Positions 7,668-16,093 are shown, counted from the first letter of the stretch. The stretch is DNA of 41,050 nucleotides from Candidatus Melainabacteria bacterium (GCA_003153555.1 PLZS01000123.1:1-41050), one strand, 5' to 3'. Numbers and translations are program-made. Notes: a model not told the origin generated them from the letters alone.

Positions 7668-7892
7668 ATGAAATTCATTTGCACGCTCTGTAATTACATC
7701 CTGGAAGAAGACCAGGGGTTACCTGCGGCTGGCATAGAGCCCGGTACCAAGTTCGAACAATTGCCGGAAGACTGGAGCTGCCCGGACTGCGCAGCGAAAA
7801 GGGAGTTTTTCCAGGGTTGTTCTTGTGTCAGCCTGCCGCTGTTCGAGGCGACAAAGGTAGCGCCGACCATCAATCAAATTGAAGCTGCATAA
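7668..7892 (+). CDS. rubredoxin-like iron protein with C-terminal CSC motif
   Basis: 74 residues. The rubredoxin fold is clear: FICTLCNY (CxxC), the aromatic/GT segment GIEPGTKFEQLPEDW, and SCPDC (second CxxC), which together bind one iron. Beyond the normal ~53 residues it has GCSCVS and a 17-residue tail. A CSC motif in the same place occurs in the second rubredoxin-like protein at 16338. First gene of the Rrf2-controlled set, with RIC 24 nt downstream. Rubredoxins pass electrons to oxygen- or NO-reducing enzymes or iron-repair proteins, so electron supply to this NO-defence set is the likely role. Confidence 0.85.
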   Translation: MKFICTLCNYILEEDQGLPAAGIEPGTKFEQLPEDWSCPDCAAKREFFQGCSCVSLPLFEATKVAPTINQIEAA

Positions 7893-7916
7893 GCCTCTTT
7901 GAAGGGAGTAATGGAC

Positions 7917-8639
7917 ATGAAGGATTTTAGACACGAATCGGTTGGCATGCTTGTTGCCGAACAACCCCTCCGCGCAGCAGTCTTTGACCGCTACGGCATC
8001 GATTTTTGCTGTGGTGGTAAGCAGACTCTTGAGGCGGCTTGCGTCAAAGCATTGATAGACCCACATACAGTTTTAACGGATATAAAAGAAAGTGACGCAA
8101 ACGCAGTAGTCGATACAAACACTAAGATCTGGCTCGATGCGACCCTGACCGAGCTGGCAGATCACATTCAACAAACACATCACGCTTATTTAAAAGTTGA
8201 GCTGCCGCGTTTGCAAGAATTGGCGGACAAAGTGGCCCGTGTTCATGGCGTTAAAGAACCTCGCCTGGTTCAAGTGGCGGCGATCTTCTCCGCTATGAGA
8301 CAGGAAATTGAGCAGCACACAGCAAAGGAAGACGTAGTTCTCTTTCCATTCATACGCAAGCTGGATCAGGGTACTGGAATACCTAAGGCACCTTTTGGCA
8401 CTGTTGCAAATCCAGTTCGATGCATGGAATCCGAACACAATGACGCAGGCGAAGCCTTGATGCAGTTGCGAGAACTTACGGATCAATATACGGCGCCAGA
8501 ACAAGCTTGCACAAGCTGGAGAGCCTTGCTGGGCGGTCTTGCCCACCTTGATCAAGATCTTCGCATACACATACACAAAGAGAACACAATTCTCTTTCCG
8601 AAAGCTATAGAGGCAGAAGGCGCTCTGGCGCTCCGTTAG
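7917..8639 (+). CDS. iron-sulfur cluster repair di-iron protein (RIC, ScdA/YtfE family)
   Basis: About 240 residues. The N-terminal DUF542/ScdA domain (residues 1-55) has the hallmark FDRYGIDFCCGGKQTLEAAC. It is followed by a hemerythrin-like four-helix domain with iron-ligand histidines and glutamates (DHIQQTHHAYL, EIEQHTAKEDVVLFPFI, ESEHNDAGEAL, RIHIHKENTILFPKA). These proteins repair iron-sulfur and di-iron centres after nitric oxide or peroxide damage. ATG 7917 is preferred because GAAGGGAG lies 8 nt upstream; TTG 7899 and ATG 7911 are in frame but less well spaced. Its place between rubredoxin and NO reductase under an Rrf2 regulator fits the known nitrosative-stress regulon. Confidence 0.93.
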   Translation: MKDFRHESVGMLVAEQPLRAAVFDRYGIDFCCGGKQTLEAACVKALIDPHTVLTDIKESDANAVVDTNTKIWLDATLTELADHIQQTHHAYLKVELPRLQELADKVARVHGVKEPRLVQVAAIFSAMRQEIEQHTAKEDVVLFPFIRKLDQGTGIPKAPFGTVANPVRCMESEHNDAGEALMQLRELTDQYTAPEQACTSWRALLGGLAHLDQDLRIHIHKENTILFPKAIEAEGALALR

Positions 8640-8666
8640 CTAATGCGAACAAAGGACGGTAGAAAA

Positions 8667-8879
8667 ATGATTATCACTCAAAACACAACTGTTAAAAGCA
8701 TTCTTGATGCTTATCCTGATGCAGTCACAGTTTTCGAAAAACACGGTGTCAGTGTTCCGACTGAATGCGACGAAAGCATTTTGGATTCGGAGCTCATACT
8801 CTGCGACAGCATGTGCCATATAGACGACTTACCGCAACTCATGCGCGATTTACAAGTATTCACTGATTCTAAAAGCTGA
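8667..8879 (+). CDS. small DUF1858-like three-cysteine protein, copy A
   Basis: 70 residues. The start is set at ATG 8667 because three paralogs begin at the matching M-x-I-T (copies at 15195, 15443, 16107). The N-terminal half (TTVKSILDAYPDAVTVFEKHGVSVP) matches the helical DUF1858 pattern seen at ScdA N-termini. DUF1858 proteins normally carry a close Cys pair after HG, but here it is ECDES, then CDSMCHID, giving C-x11-C-x3-C-H. This spacing is conserved in all four copies and suggests a metal or iron-sulfur ligand set. Encoded between RIC and NO reductase, it is probably part of the NO response; its activity is unknown. Confidence 0.75.
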   Translation: MIITQNTTVKSILDAYPDAVTVFEKHGVSVPTECDESILDSELILCDSMCHIDDLPQLMRDLQVFTDSKS

Positions 8880-8932
8880 CATCTGCTAGCATGGCAAGCT
8901 AGCCAACTGGCGGCATTTTATGGAGGTTTCTT

Positions 8933-11179
8933 ATGTCCTGGAGATGGAAGCTGTCAGTACTGTTTGTACTGATAGCAGGTTTTTCGACCCTGATCTTTAT
9001 GGGGCACGAGACAAGTAATCAAGCGCCGCCAGTACCAGAGCGAGTAGTCGATTCGAAGGGCGCGGTGCTTTTTACTGGCAGCGACATAATCGCCGGCCAG
9101 GGCGTCTTTCAAAAGTATGGCTTGATGGATGTTGGCTCGTTTTTTGGCCACGGTGCTTATAACGGTCCTGATTTTTCCGCAGATTATCTCCATCGCGAAG
9201 GCGAAATAGCGCTGAATCAGATGTCCGAAAAGCGTTTCAACAAACCTTACGCTCAGCTAGAAGGCGGAGATAAAGGGAATCTGGAGAGTACGTTAGCCAA
9301 GGAATTTAAAGTTAATCGATACGATCCGCAGACAAAAACTCTGACCTGGCTTGATGGTCAGTCAGAAGCTTATCGTCAACTCGCGCCGTATTATGATACT
9401 GAATTTGGTGTCGGCAGGAAACTTCCACTTCCCACCGATTATATTCACGATCCTCAAGAACGCCTTCAGCTTAGCCGCTTTTTCGCCTGGGGCGCCTGGG
9501 TATGCAACACCAATCGACCCGGCAAAGACTATACCTACACAAATAACTGGCCGCCAGACAAATCTGTAGGGAACGGACCTAATTGGCAAATCTTCTTCTG
9601 GAGCGCGATGAGCTTGATTATGCTCATTGGCGGAATCGGTCTGACACAGTTTCTACTCAGCGCTTTCCCCGGACTCGGGTGGCTCCCAGACGGGAAAGGC
9701 ATGACAGACAACGTCAAATCCTATCAACCGTACCGCTCTCAAACGTCTCTGTATCCCTATTTTGTCGTGGTGGCGTTACTATTTCTCTTTCAAACAATCT
9801 TTGGTGTTGTCACCGCACACTACATCGTCGAGCAGGGATTCTACGGCTTTGACATCCGAAATATTTTTCCTTACAGCATTACCCGCAGTTGGCATTTGCA
9901 ACTGTCAATCTTCTGGATAGCCACGGCGTGGCTGGCTGCTGGGATGTTTATGGCGCCAATGTTGTCGAAGCACGAACCCAAAGGACAACATTGGTTAGTC
10001 AAAATTCTATTCGTAGCGATCCTCATTGTCGCCGTTGGCAGCATCGGCGGAGAATGGCTTGGTGTCAAGAATATGCTTGGCAATCTTTGGTTCTGGTTTG
10101 GTCATCAAGGCTGGGAATACCTTGAATTAGGCCGATTCTGGCAAGCTCTTTTGACTATTGGTATGGTGCTCTGGGCTTTCATTGTCTTCCGCAGTATCAG
10201 CCCTTTGTTGAAGGGCAAGGATCACGGAAGCCTTCCGTACATGCTGCTTTACGGAGTAATGGCTATTCCATTATTTTTCAGCTTCGGCATGATGTATAAC
10301 CCAGGTACAAACTTCGCTATTGCCGATTTCTGGCGCTGGTGGGTCGTACATCTTTGGGTAGAAGGAATTTTTGAGCTCTACACTACGATCATCGTTGCTT
10401 ACTTCTTTTGCAGTCTCGGCATGGTGTCTGAAAAATCCGCGCTCTCTGTAATTTACGTCGATATTATTTTGTATCTAGGAAGTGGCATAGTCGGCATCGG
10501 GCACCACTATTACTGGACAGCACAGCCAGCGATTAACATGGCTCTGGGTTCGATGGTGTCGGCGCTGGAGGTGGTGCCGTTAACCCTTTTGACCATGGAA
10601 GCCTGGAAGTTTGTGGAGTTGGCCAAGGTGGAGGGTTCGATCAAAAATTTCTCTCACTACTGGGCGATGATGTTTTTGATTGCTGTGGGCTTCTGGAATT
10701 TCCTTGGCGCCGGAGTCTTCGGATTCCTTGTAAACACGCCAATAGTCAGCTATTACGAGCACGCTACTTACCTGACCTCTAATCATGGCCATGCAGCATT
10801 AATGGGCGTGTATGGCATGCTCGCAGTGGCAGCAATTCTCTTTTGCACAAGGTATCTAATGACTGTAGACGCTTGGAGTAACAGGCTTGCGGCGATGTCG
10901 TTCTGGGGGCTGAACATCGGTCTGCTGCTGATGATTGTGCTCAACATATTTCCCGCCGGTGTGATTCAAATGATTGCCAGCTACAAAGAGGGCTTTTGGT
11001 ACGCCCGCAGTCCTGAGTTTATGCACTCGCATCTCTTCCAAATGTTCACGTGGGCGAGAATTGCAGGCGATATAACGTTTGTAGTTGTTGGAGTTTTACC
11101 CCTGGTTTTTCTAGTGGTCAGGGGCATGTTCCACTTGCGAAAGGCTGCGCCAGTGGCAGCTGGGGCGGTGCAGGTGTAA
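8933..11179 (+). CDS. norZ: quinol-dependent nitric oxide reductase (qNOR)
   Basis: 748 residues, full length for single-subunit qNOR, which reduces 2 NO to N2O using quinol at the cytoplasmic membrane. The N-terminal periplasmic cytochrome-c-like domain without a CxxCH heme site (residues about 35-200, GQGVFQKYGLMDVGSFFGHGAY) is diagnostic of qNOR. It is followed by 12-13 transmembrane helices with the heme/FeB ligands: HLWVEGIFELY (around 472), GIGHHYYW (around 523) and SNHGHAALMG (around 617). GGAGG lies 7 nt before ATG 8933. The gene follows the small three-cysteine gene by 53 bp and is within the Rrf2-controlled run, so it is the main NO-detoxifying enzyme of the island. Confidence 0.96.
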   Translation: MSWRWKLSVLFVLIAGFSTLIFMGHETSNQAPPVPERVVDSKGAVLFTGSDIIAGQGVFQKYGLMDVGSFFGHGAYNGPDFSADYLHREGEIALNQMSEKRFNKPYAQLEGGDKGNLESTLAKEFKVNRYDPQTKTLTWLDGQSEAYRQLAPYYDTEFGVGRKLPLPTDYIHDPQERLQLSRFFAWGAWVCNTNRPGKDYTYTNNWPPDKSVGNGPNWQIFFWSAMSLIMLIGGIGLTQFLLSAFPGLGWLPDGKGMTDNVKSYQPYRSQTSLYPYFVVVALLFLFQTIFGVVTAHYIVEQGFYGFDIRNIFPYSITRSWHLQLSIFWIATAWLAAGMFMAPMLSKHEPKGQHWLVKILFVAILIVAVGSIGGEWLGVKNMLGNLWFWFGHQGWEYLELGRFWQALLTIGMVLWAFIVFRSISPLLKGKDHGSLPYMLLYGVMAIPLFFSFGMMYNPGTNFAIADFWRWWVVHLWVEGIFELYTTIIVAYFFCSLGMVSEKSALSVIYVDIILYLGSGIVGIGHHYYWTAQPAINMALGSMVSALEVVPLTLLTMEAWKFVELAKVEGSIKNFSHYWAMMFLIAVGFWNFLGAGVFGFLVNTPIVSYYEHATYLTSNHGHAALMGVYGMLAVAAILFCTRYLMTVDAWSNRLAAMSFWGLNIGLLLMIVLNIFPAGVIQMIASYKEGFWYARSPEFMHSHLFQMFTWARIAGDITFVVVGVLPLVFLVVRGMFHLRKAAPVAAGAVQV

Positions 11180-11281
11180 TTCAATTTGCATCGCCATCCT
11201 TTTGGCTGATGCCAAACAGGTTCCTTCGGTTAACAATAATGAATAAAGACATCTATTTGTCCACAAAAGAGGAGAAAAGTC

Positions 11282-11824
11282 ATGGTAAATCAAAAGTTGG
11301 AGCGCGAAGCTGCTCTACAGCCCTTATCTCGGGACCACGGTGTCTTGTTGGTACTGGTTCAAAGGCTTCATAAAGCGGCAGCGGCCACAGAACAAGACCG
11401 TATTTCCTTAGCGACAGAGCTTAGGACCCATCATGCAGCCCTAATTGAGCAGTATCTAGCCGATGAGCAAGTTGCCCTTTCCAAAGTGAACCTTAGCGAT
11501 CTTCTTTCCAAGGAGATTGCGGAACAACACGGAAAAATCAACGAAGTGATCAAGCAGCTAACATCAAGTGCTGTTGAAAGTCTTCAAGCGAAGGATTTTG
11601 ATGCAGTTGCAAATGTTATTGAAGATCACGTTCGTTGGGATGAGCGTGAAGTTCTGCCTTATCTCCAAAGAACAATGACCGACAGCGAGCGCGAGGCTTT
11701 GGTGTTGAACACGTCTGAGGTTGAATCAAGCCGTGAACGCCCTACACAGAAACTGCATCAATCAATAAAGCTCGACAAAGCCGCTGGTCATGCGGAGACA
11801 TGCTCGTGTGCGGATTGTTTATAA
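11282..11824 (+). CDS. hemerythrin-like (HHE) protein, copy 1
   Basis: 180 residues, predicted four-helix bundle with hemerythrin-type ligands: PLSRDHGVLL, LRTHHAALIEQYLADEQ, EQHGKI and EDHVRWDEREVLPYL. The C-terminal block SRERPTQKLHQSI is shared with the two other copies (12677 and 23401), followed here by CSCADC. HHE proteins bind a di-iron centre and handle O2, NO or iron. A strong SD (GAGGAG) precedes ATG. The gene lies 102 bp after NO reductase on the same strand and may be co-transcribed with it. The extra cysteine-rich tail CSCADCL is absent from the other two copies and recalls the CSC tail of the rubredoxins. Confidence 0.8.
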   Translation: MVNQKLEREAALQPLSRDHGVLLVLVQRLHKAAAATEQDRISLATELRTHHAALIEQYLADEQVALSKVNLSDLLSKEIAEQHGKINEVIKQLTSSAVESLQAKDFDAVANVIEDHVRWDEREVLPYLQRTMTDSEREALVLNTSEVESSRERPTQKLHQSIKLDKAAGHAETCSCADCL

Positions 11825-11963
11825 GTTCATTGAAACAAAAGAGCTGAGGCTATCAAATCTGTTCGTCTGATAATAAATACTCCGTGGCGATCAGGCTCGC
11901 TTCGATTGGGCTTGAAGAGAGAACTGAAAATTATCTGGCAATCATTTCGAGATGCGTAAGCGA

Positions 11964-12179
11964 TTACCGTCCATGAATCTTGCTAAGAGCCGAACTCTTA
12001 TGCACGGCAACGTGATCGCTCTTGTCGCTCTTGATTGCAAATTGCGGTTCTTTCGTGCTGGCATGATGTGTGTAGCCTTTGTAGTCGAAATCCGAACTGT
12101 GCACTTTAGTGATGACGCCTGTTACCCTACCAGCTTCTGAGTTCCACGACACATGATCGCCAACTTTAAAATCGCTCAC
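11964..12179 (-). CDS. DUF2945 / HVA1-type TUDOR-like small protein
   Basis: 71 residues. FKVGDHVSWNSEAGRVTGVI, then GYTHHASTKEPQFAIKSDK and VHKSSAL are the conserved blocks of the DUF2945 (hypervirulence-associated TUDOR domain) family; its biochemical role is unknown. The start is the GTG at 12179, which has a perfect AAAGGAGG 7 nt upstream. The longer open frame to 12374 has no supporting signals. It is the only minus-strand gene inside an otherwise + strand island, so it has its own promoter. Family members turn up near stress genes. Confidence 0.75.
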   Translation of the reverse strand: MSDFKVGDHVSWNSEAGRVTGVITKVHSSDFDYKGYTHHASTKEPQFAIKSDKSDHVAVHKSSALSKIHGR

Positions 12180-12676
12180 CGTTGATCCTCCTTTTAGATT
12201 GCGTTTAGCGTCGGACACAGCACAAAAATTCGTTGGCACTTGCCAGCCCGGATAACCTCTTTCAGCTCCAATCACAAGTGTGCGGCTGCTGCAAAATAGC
12301 GACGGCTTTCGTGACCGCGCCGCACGCTGCCACTTAACTTGTATCAGGTGGTGGAGACTCAAAAAAGTCAACATAGTTCCAGTGAAATCAAGGGGTGTGC
12401 GCTGACGCTCGCTACAGACCTGGGCCTAAACCGACCTCTCAGAATATCTAGTGTTTGGCGTTGTCCAAGTAAAGCCCGGCTTTAAAACTTCATCAACATC
12501 TGAACATTAACTATTGCCGCAACCGGGTTTAGTCCGAACTATACAGCCAATTAGTGCAATTAATCAGCCGAGAAATCAATGATTTTGCAAATTTTGTGGA
12601 CCTTTCAGTTCTGACCCGAGTCATTCCTAGCACAGTATGTGAGAACAGACCGAGCCAGCCAGATAGAGGAATAGCA
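12180..12676. other. 497-bp intergenic region, no gene seen
   Basis: Separates the divergent DUF2945 gene from hemerythrin copy 2. Open frames cross it but lack ribosome-binding sites and family resemblance. It must hold both promoters; no convincing consensus pair was found. The ORF of copy 2 is open back to 12554, but ATG 12677, with AGAGGA 6 nt upstream, is the supported start. Confidence 0.5.
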
Positions 12677-13216
12677 ATGAACAACACTACGAAACGTCAT
12701 CCCAGCCTGCAACCACTTTCCAGAGATCACGGTATAGGGCTTCTTTGCGCTCAGCATGGACACAAAGCAGTGCGTGCATCAGGGTATGACCGAGTGCGCC
12801 TAGCCGAGCAAATACGCGCCGCAAGCCGTGATGTAATACTGTCTTATCTGGAGGATGAACAACGAGTTTTATCGCCAGTGATTACAGATGAAGCACTGCG
12901 AGCTGAGTTTCAACAGCATCACAATAACGTTCGCAAACTGATAAGTGAGCTGGATCAAATTGAACCGGCTATAGATCCAGGGCTGGGCCTAATCGCAGGC
13001 GTGGCTTCTTCACTGGATGCGTATGTCCGCTGGGAAGAAAACTGTCTTTTTCCAGCTCTTGAACAAACGCTTGATAGTGATGAACTAAGCAAATTGAGTG
13101 GGCTAACGGCATCAATCGAAGCGGGACGATCACGTCCGACTCAGATTCTGCATCAGTCAATCGCTTTAGAGATACCAACTGGATTGCCAGAAATGAAGGC
13201 AGTGGGAAGATCATGA
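12677..13216 (+). CDS. hemerythrin-like (HHE) protein, copy 2
   Basis: 179 residues with the same four-helix, di-iron-type pattern: PLSRDHGIGLLCAQHGHKA, SYLEDEQRVLSPV, FQQHHNNVRKLI and YVRWEENCLFPALE, ending in SRPTQILHQSIAL. It is far more similar to copy 3 at 23401 (minus strand) than to copy 1, so copies 2 and 3 come from a recent duplication that now forms an inverted pair about 10 kb apart. Start chosen from the SD (AGAGGA) and from agreement with copy 3 (MNN-TK-RHP). Downstream neighbours are the DUF488/AlkA genes. Probably binds iron; substrate unproven. Confidence 0.8.
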   Translation: MNNTTKRHPSLQPLSRDHGIGLLCAQHGHKAVRASGYDRVRLAEQIRAASRDVILSYLEDEQRVLSPVITDEALRAEFQQHHNNVRKLISELDQIEPAIDPGLGLIAGVASSLDAYVRWEENCLFPALEQTLDSDELSKLSGLTASIEAGRSRPTQILHQSIALEIPTGLPEMKAVGRS

Positions 13217-13286
13217 GTTTGCAAAACGTGACCTTCAATGCTCTGCCACGTGCTCGGCAAGTACAAAAAAAGCAGGAGGTGGAGGG

Positions 13287-13574
13287 ATGACAATTCATAC
13301 CGAGCGAGTATATGAGCTTGGCAGTGCCACCCAGCAGCCGCATTTCCTCGTTGATCGAATATGGCCGCGAGGCGTTAAAAAAGAGGAGCTTCAGTTGACC
13401 GATTGGTTGAAAGAGGTGGCGCCAAGTACCGAGTTACGAAAGTGGTTCAATCATGAGCCTGAAAAATGGGATGCCTTCCAGAAGCGCTACTTTGCTGAGC
13501 CATCGCAAAAGAAGAGGATGTTGTCGACAAATGAACAGTCGGGTCAAAACTTGCGCGAGCAAATTACAGTTTGA
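13287..13574 (+). CDS. DUF488 (YeaO-type) protein, truncated at the C-terminus
   Basis: 95 residues. VYELGS, FLVDRIWPRGVKKEEL, DWLKEVAPSTELRKWF and HEPEKWDAFQKRYF are the conserved N-terminal blocks of the short DUF488/YeaO family, whose members are usually about 115-125 residues. The frame stops after EQITV, just where the family continues with a TLLY-A-(K/R)-(N/D) block and a histidine-containing end. Roughly 25 residues are missing. The stop lies 44 nt inside the following AlkA-like gene. It could be a functional short form or a fossil cut by a deletion that fused the two genes. Confidence 0.75.
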   Translation: MTIHTERVYELGSATQQPHFLVDRIWPRGVKKEELQLTDWLKEVAPSTELRKWFNHEPEKWDAFQKRYFAEPSQKKRMLSTNEQSGQNLREQITV

Positions 13575-14472
13575 ATTATTCCCGATCGCACCGTTCAGAT
13601 TGGATCTGACAGCTTGGGTCTTAAAACGCCGTCCAGAAGACGAGCTTCATCAATGGGATGGAGAGTATTTTAGGCGAGTATTTGTCGTGCAGGGTACGGC
13701 TATGCTCATCGAAGTTAAACAAGTAGCTTCAGGAGCCAATCCGAGGTTGCAGGTAACCGTTCCTCATCCTCCGCGACTGAACAATCTAGAGGAAGATCTG
13801 ATTGAGATATTAAATCAAGTTCTCGGCCTCAACATAGACTTGACCAGTTTTTACGAGATGTCTCTCCGAGAACCGCGCTTGGCAGAGCTTGCTATACGTT
13901 TCAGTGGCGTGAAGCCTCCACGTTTTCCATCAGTTTTTGAATGCTTTGTTTGCGCCGTGGCCTGCCAACAATTAAGTTTACACGTAGGGATTTTACTACT
14001 CAATCGGCTTGTTGAAACGTTCGGGCAATCAGCTAGCGGCACACAACAACGCGCGTTTCCACAACCGAGCATCTTGGCGCGCGCTGATCTAGATCAACTT
14101 AAAGCAATGTCTTTTAGCACCAACAAAGCCCGATATATCATCGAGATGGCCAGAGCGATTGAGACCGGCGAAATTAAGCTAAGCGATTACGCTAATTTGA
14201 GTGACGCTGATTTGAAGGCGCAATTGACTGGAATCAGAGGCATCGGAAATTGGACCGCCGAATACATGATGCTCAGAGGTTACGGCAAGATTGACGCGTA
14301 TCCGATAGACGACTCAGGAGCACGAAGTAAACTGAAAAAGTTTTTGGCATTAAATTCAGATATGGATCGCCAGGAACTGCAAGCCGTCGTGAACCTCTGG
14401 AAACCATACTCGGGTTTGCTTTACTTCCACGTTCTTTTGTATCTGCTTGCCGAAGAAGGACACGTAAAATGA
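13531..14472 (+). CDS. DNA-3-methyladenine glycosylase II (AlkA-like, HhH-GPD)
   Basis: 313 residues from ATG 13531 (GAGGA 12 nt upstream). It has an AlkA-type N-terminal beta domain (FPIAPFRLDLTAWVLKRRP). The HhH-GPD domain follows (FECFVCAVACQQLSL, then LTGIRGIGNWTAEYMMLRG), with the loop DAYPIDDSG carrying the probable catalytic aspartate. These enzymes excise alkylated or deaminated purines. The gene overlaps the truncated DUF488 gene upstream by 44 nt, and its TGA overlaps the next ATG (14469-14472). In an NO-defence island it may deal with base damage from nitrosation chemistry; that is inference. The open frame extends upstream to 13453 without a good start. Confidence 0.87.
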   Translation: MNSRVKTCASKLQFELFPIAPFRLDLTAWVLKRRPEDELHQWDGEYFRRVFVVQGTAMLIEVKQVASGANPRLQVTVPHPPRLNNLEEDLIEILNQVLGLNIDLTSFYEMSLREPRLAELAIRFSGVKPPRFPSVFECFVCAVACQQLSLHVGILLLNRLVETFGQSASGTQQRAFPQPSILARADLDQLKAMSFSTNKARYIIEMARAIETGEIKLSDYANLSDADLKAQLTGIRGIGNWTAEYMMLRGYGKIDAYPIDDSGARSKLKKFLALNSDMDRQELQAVVNLWKPYSGLLYFHVLLYLLAEEGHVK

Positions 14473-15008
14473 CGAAGAAACAACTAGCGCAAAACGACCC
14501 TGTAATCATGACAATTGGTCACTCCACTCGTTCCTTTGCAGAACTTGTTGAGTTGCTGCACACCAACGGCGTCACGATGCTTGTTGATATTCGCACCATT
14601 CCGAGATCGAGATTCAATCCGCAATTTAACAGTGACACGCTTGCCGAAACGCTACCAAACGAGGGCATCAAATATAAGCATATGACTGATCTCGGCGGAT
14701 TGCGCCATGCCAAAGCAAGCTCACTAAATACGGTGTGGCAGAACGCTTCATTCCGAGGCTACGCAGACTATATGGAAACTGTCCCGTTCCGGAAAGGCAT
14801 AGATAAGCTCTTGCAGTTAGCTCGTCAAAACAGCGTGGCAATTATGTGTTCAGAAGCAGTCTGGTGGCGGTGTCACAGATCAATGGTGGCGGATGAGTTG
14901 GTCGCAGAAGGTGTTCCTGTCGAACATATCATGGGTGGCAAACATCGCCAGCTGCATACGCTACGTGCATTCGCTCACGTAGAAGATGGCCACGCCTCAT
15001 ATAGATAG
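14469..15008 (+). CDS. DUF488 domain protein (long type)
   Basis: 179 residues. MTIGHSTRSFAELVELL, MLVDIRTIPRSRFNPQF, YKHMTDLGGLR and IMCSEAVWWRCHRSMVAD are the family's conserved blocks; the last has the Cys-Glu and Cys-His residues typical of DUF488. Function is not established, although the family often sits beside base-excision genes. It is translationally coupled to the AlkA-like gene (ATGA overlap), which supports a joint role. This is a different, longer subfamily from the truncated DUF488 protein at 13287. Confidence 0.85.
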   Translation: MTKKQLAQNDPVIMTIGHSTRSFAELVELLHTNGVTMLVDIRTIPRSRFNPQFNSDTLAETLPNEGIKYKHMTDLGGLRHAKASSLNTVWQNASFRGYADYMETVPFRKGIDKLLQLARQNSVAIMCSEAVWWRCHRSMVADELVAEGVPVEHIMGGKHRQLHTLRAFAHVEDGHASYR

Positions 15009-15194
15009 TGCCAGCCGCAGGCGCTTTGCCCGACAATAAGCTGTTTTTTGAAGACACTCAATTCACATTTGGGAACCAATTGCATGCGAGCTGGTCTACA
15101 GTAATGTTGATTCGAGGGATTTTTCTGCATCTTTTCATCCCGGAGATGCACGAAATTGGCAACAACTTCTGAATGTGAGAAGAAACAGAAAAAC

Positions 15195-15419
15195 ATGATT
15201 ATAACGCGCAACACAACGGTCAAAGAGATTTTAGAAGAAGCTCCGAACGCGGTGGAAATTTTTGCAAAACACGGCGTCGATGTGCCGGTTTCGTGTGACG
15301 ACAGTGTACATGGATGCGAATTGGAGGTATGCGATAGTATGTGTCGAATCGATGATCTCGACGCCCTGATCGTGGATCTGCAAAAGTTTTTCGATTCAAG
15401 TACGAAAAGCACGAGTTAG
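15195..15419 (+). CDS. small DUF1858-like three-cysteine protein, copy B
   Basis: 74 residues from ATG 15195, aligned with copies A, C and D (MIITRNTTVKEILEEAPNAV). The ligand pattern SCDDSVHGCELEVCDSMC keeps C-x11-C-x3-C with one additional Cys (CHG-type position 8), which copy C shares. The histidine after the last Cys is replaced by Arg. A longer open frame from TTG 15156 is not supported by the paralogs. First of a cluster of three copies between 15.2 and 16.3 kb. Confidence 0.72.
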   Translation: MIITRNTTVKEILEEAPNAVEIFAKHGVDVPVSCDDSVHGCELEVCDSMCRIDDLDALIVDLQKFFDSSTKSTS

Positions 15420-15442
15420 AGCCAAAGAGCGCCAGAAGAGAA

Positions 15443-15690
15443 ATGATTATTACGTACAAAAGAACTGTCAAAGAGATCTTGGAAGCGGCCTCGGAGGCTG
15501 TAAAAGTCTTTGAAAGGCATGGCGTCGACGTGCCGCTTGAATGTGATAAAAGCGTCCATGACTGCGGATTGCACGTCTGCGACGGCTTGTGTCACATTCC
15601 TTGGATAGCATGTGTCACATTGACGATATTGACAGCTTGATCGCGGATCTGCAAAAGTATTTCACATCGAAGACAAAGAACAAGAGCTAG
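15443..15690 (+). pseudogene. small DUF1858-like three-cysteine protein, copy C, frameshifted
   Basis: Begins normally (MIITYKRTVKEILEAASEAV; ECDKS ... VCDGLCHI) and then runs out of frame to a stop at 15640. The expected C-terminus, LDSMCHIDDIDSLIADLQKY, continues in another frame to a TAG at 15690. An 11-bp direct repeat (15588-15598 and 15611-15621) marks a 23-bp insertion. Removing it restores exactly 75 codons, the same as copy B. The present product would be 65 residues without the last helix. It may be inactive, or the short form may still fold. Confidence 0.75.
15588..15621 (+). repeat. 11-bp direct repeat marking a 23-bp insertion in copy C
   Basis: TGTGTCACATT occurs at 15588-15598 and 15611-15621, offset 23 bp. 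The extra segment re-encodes a CDSMCHI-like stretch. Slippage or recombination between paralogs is a plausible origin. Confidence 0.75.
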
Positions 15691-15712
15691 TGCCAATGAC
15701 CTGGCTGATATT

Positions 15713-15726
15713 CACCACATGTGGTG
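15713..15726. promoter_or_regulatory. 14-bp perfect palindrome upstream of cupin gene
   Basis: CACCACATGTGGTG is a perfect palindrome just before the cupin gene and after pseudogene copy C. It could be an operator. One or two such palindromes are expected by chance in a window this size, so the assignment is weak. Confidence 0.25.
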
Positions 15727-15730
15727 TTAA

Positions 15731-16093
15731 GTGATACCCAAAGACAAACCGGTGGATGCCATGGTCATAAATGAGTTCAACTTGACTACGCTTGAAGAAT
15801 ACAGCGATCAGAACGTTGTTAAAAAAGCCGTGACGAGTAGTGGGAATTTCAAGTCCCTGGTAATCAATATGGCGCCCGGGCAAGAAGTGCCAACTCACAG
15901 CCATGCCGGGCATGATGTGATACTGATACCGCAGAAAGGCACGGGAATACTGTTTGCCGATGATTCCGGTCAAATTAATCTTGCGCCTGGTTACGTCTAC
16001 ACTGATCATAAAGGCAGCACATTCGGGCTTCGGAACACCAGCGACAAGCCGTTCCAAGTGCTAGTGATTCTTGTACGCTCAACCGATAATTGA
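15731..16093 (+). CDS. cupin-domain protein
   Basis: About 110-120 residues, a single cupin barrel: FKSLVINMAPGQEVPTHSHAGHDVILIPQKGTG gives metal-ligand histidines in the order H-x-H-x2-H, and the second motif region is INLAPGYVYTDHKGSTFGLRNTSD. Small cupins bind iron, manganese or other metals in enzymes or sensors; the substrate is unknown. The frame opens at GTG 15731, but ATG 15761 (MVINEFNL), with GGTGG 5 nt upstream, may be the true start. It lies between copies C and D of the three-cysteine family, and its end is 13 bp before copy D. Confidence 0.75.
   Translation: MIPKDKPVDAMVINEFNLTTLEEYSDQNVVKKAVTSSGNFKSLVINMAPGQEVPTHSHAGHDVILIPQKGTGILFADDSGQINLAPGYVYTDHKGSTFGLRNTSDKPFQVLVILVRSTDN

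Noticed and set aside
12180..12374. N-terminal extension of the DUF2945 ORF
   Set aside because: Perfect AAAGGAGG before GTG 12179 and family length set the start; the extension has no family resemblance.
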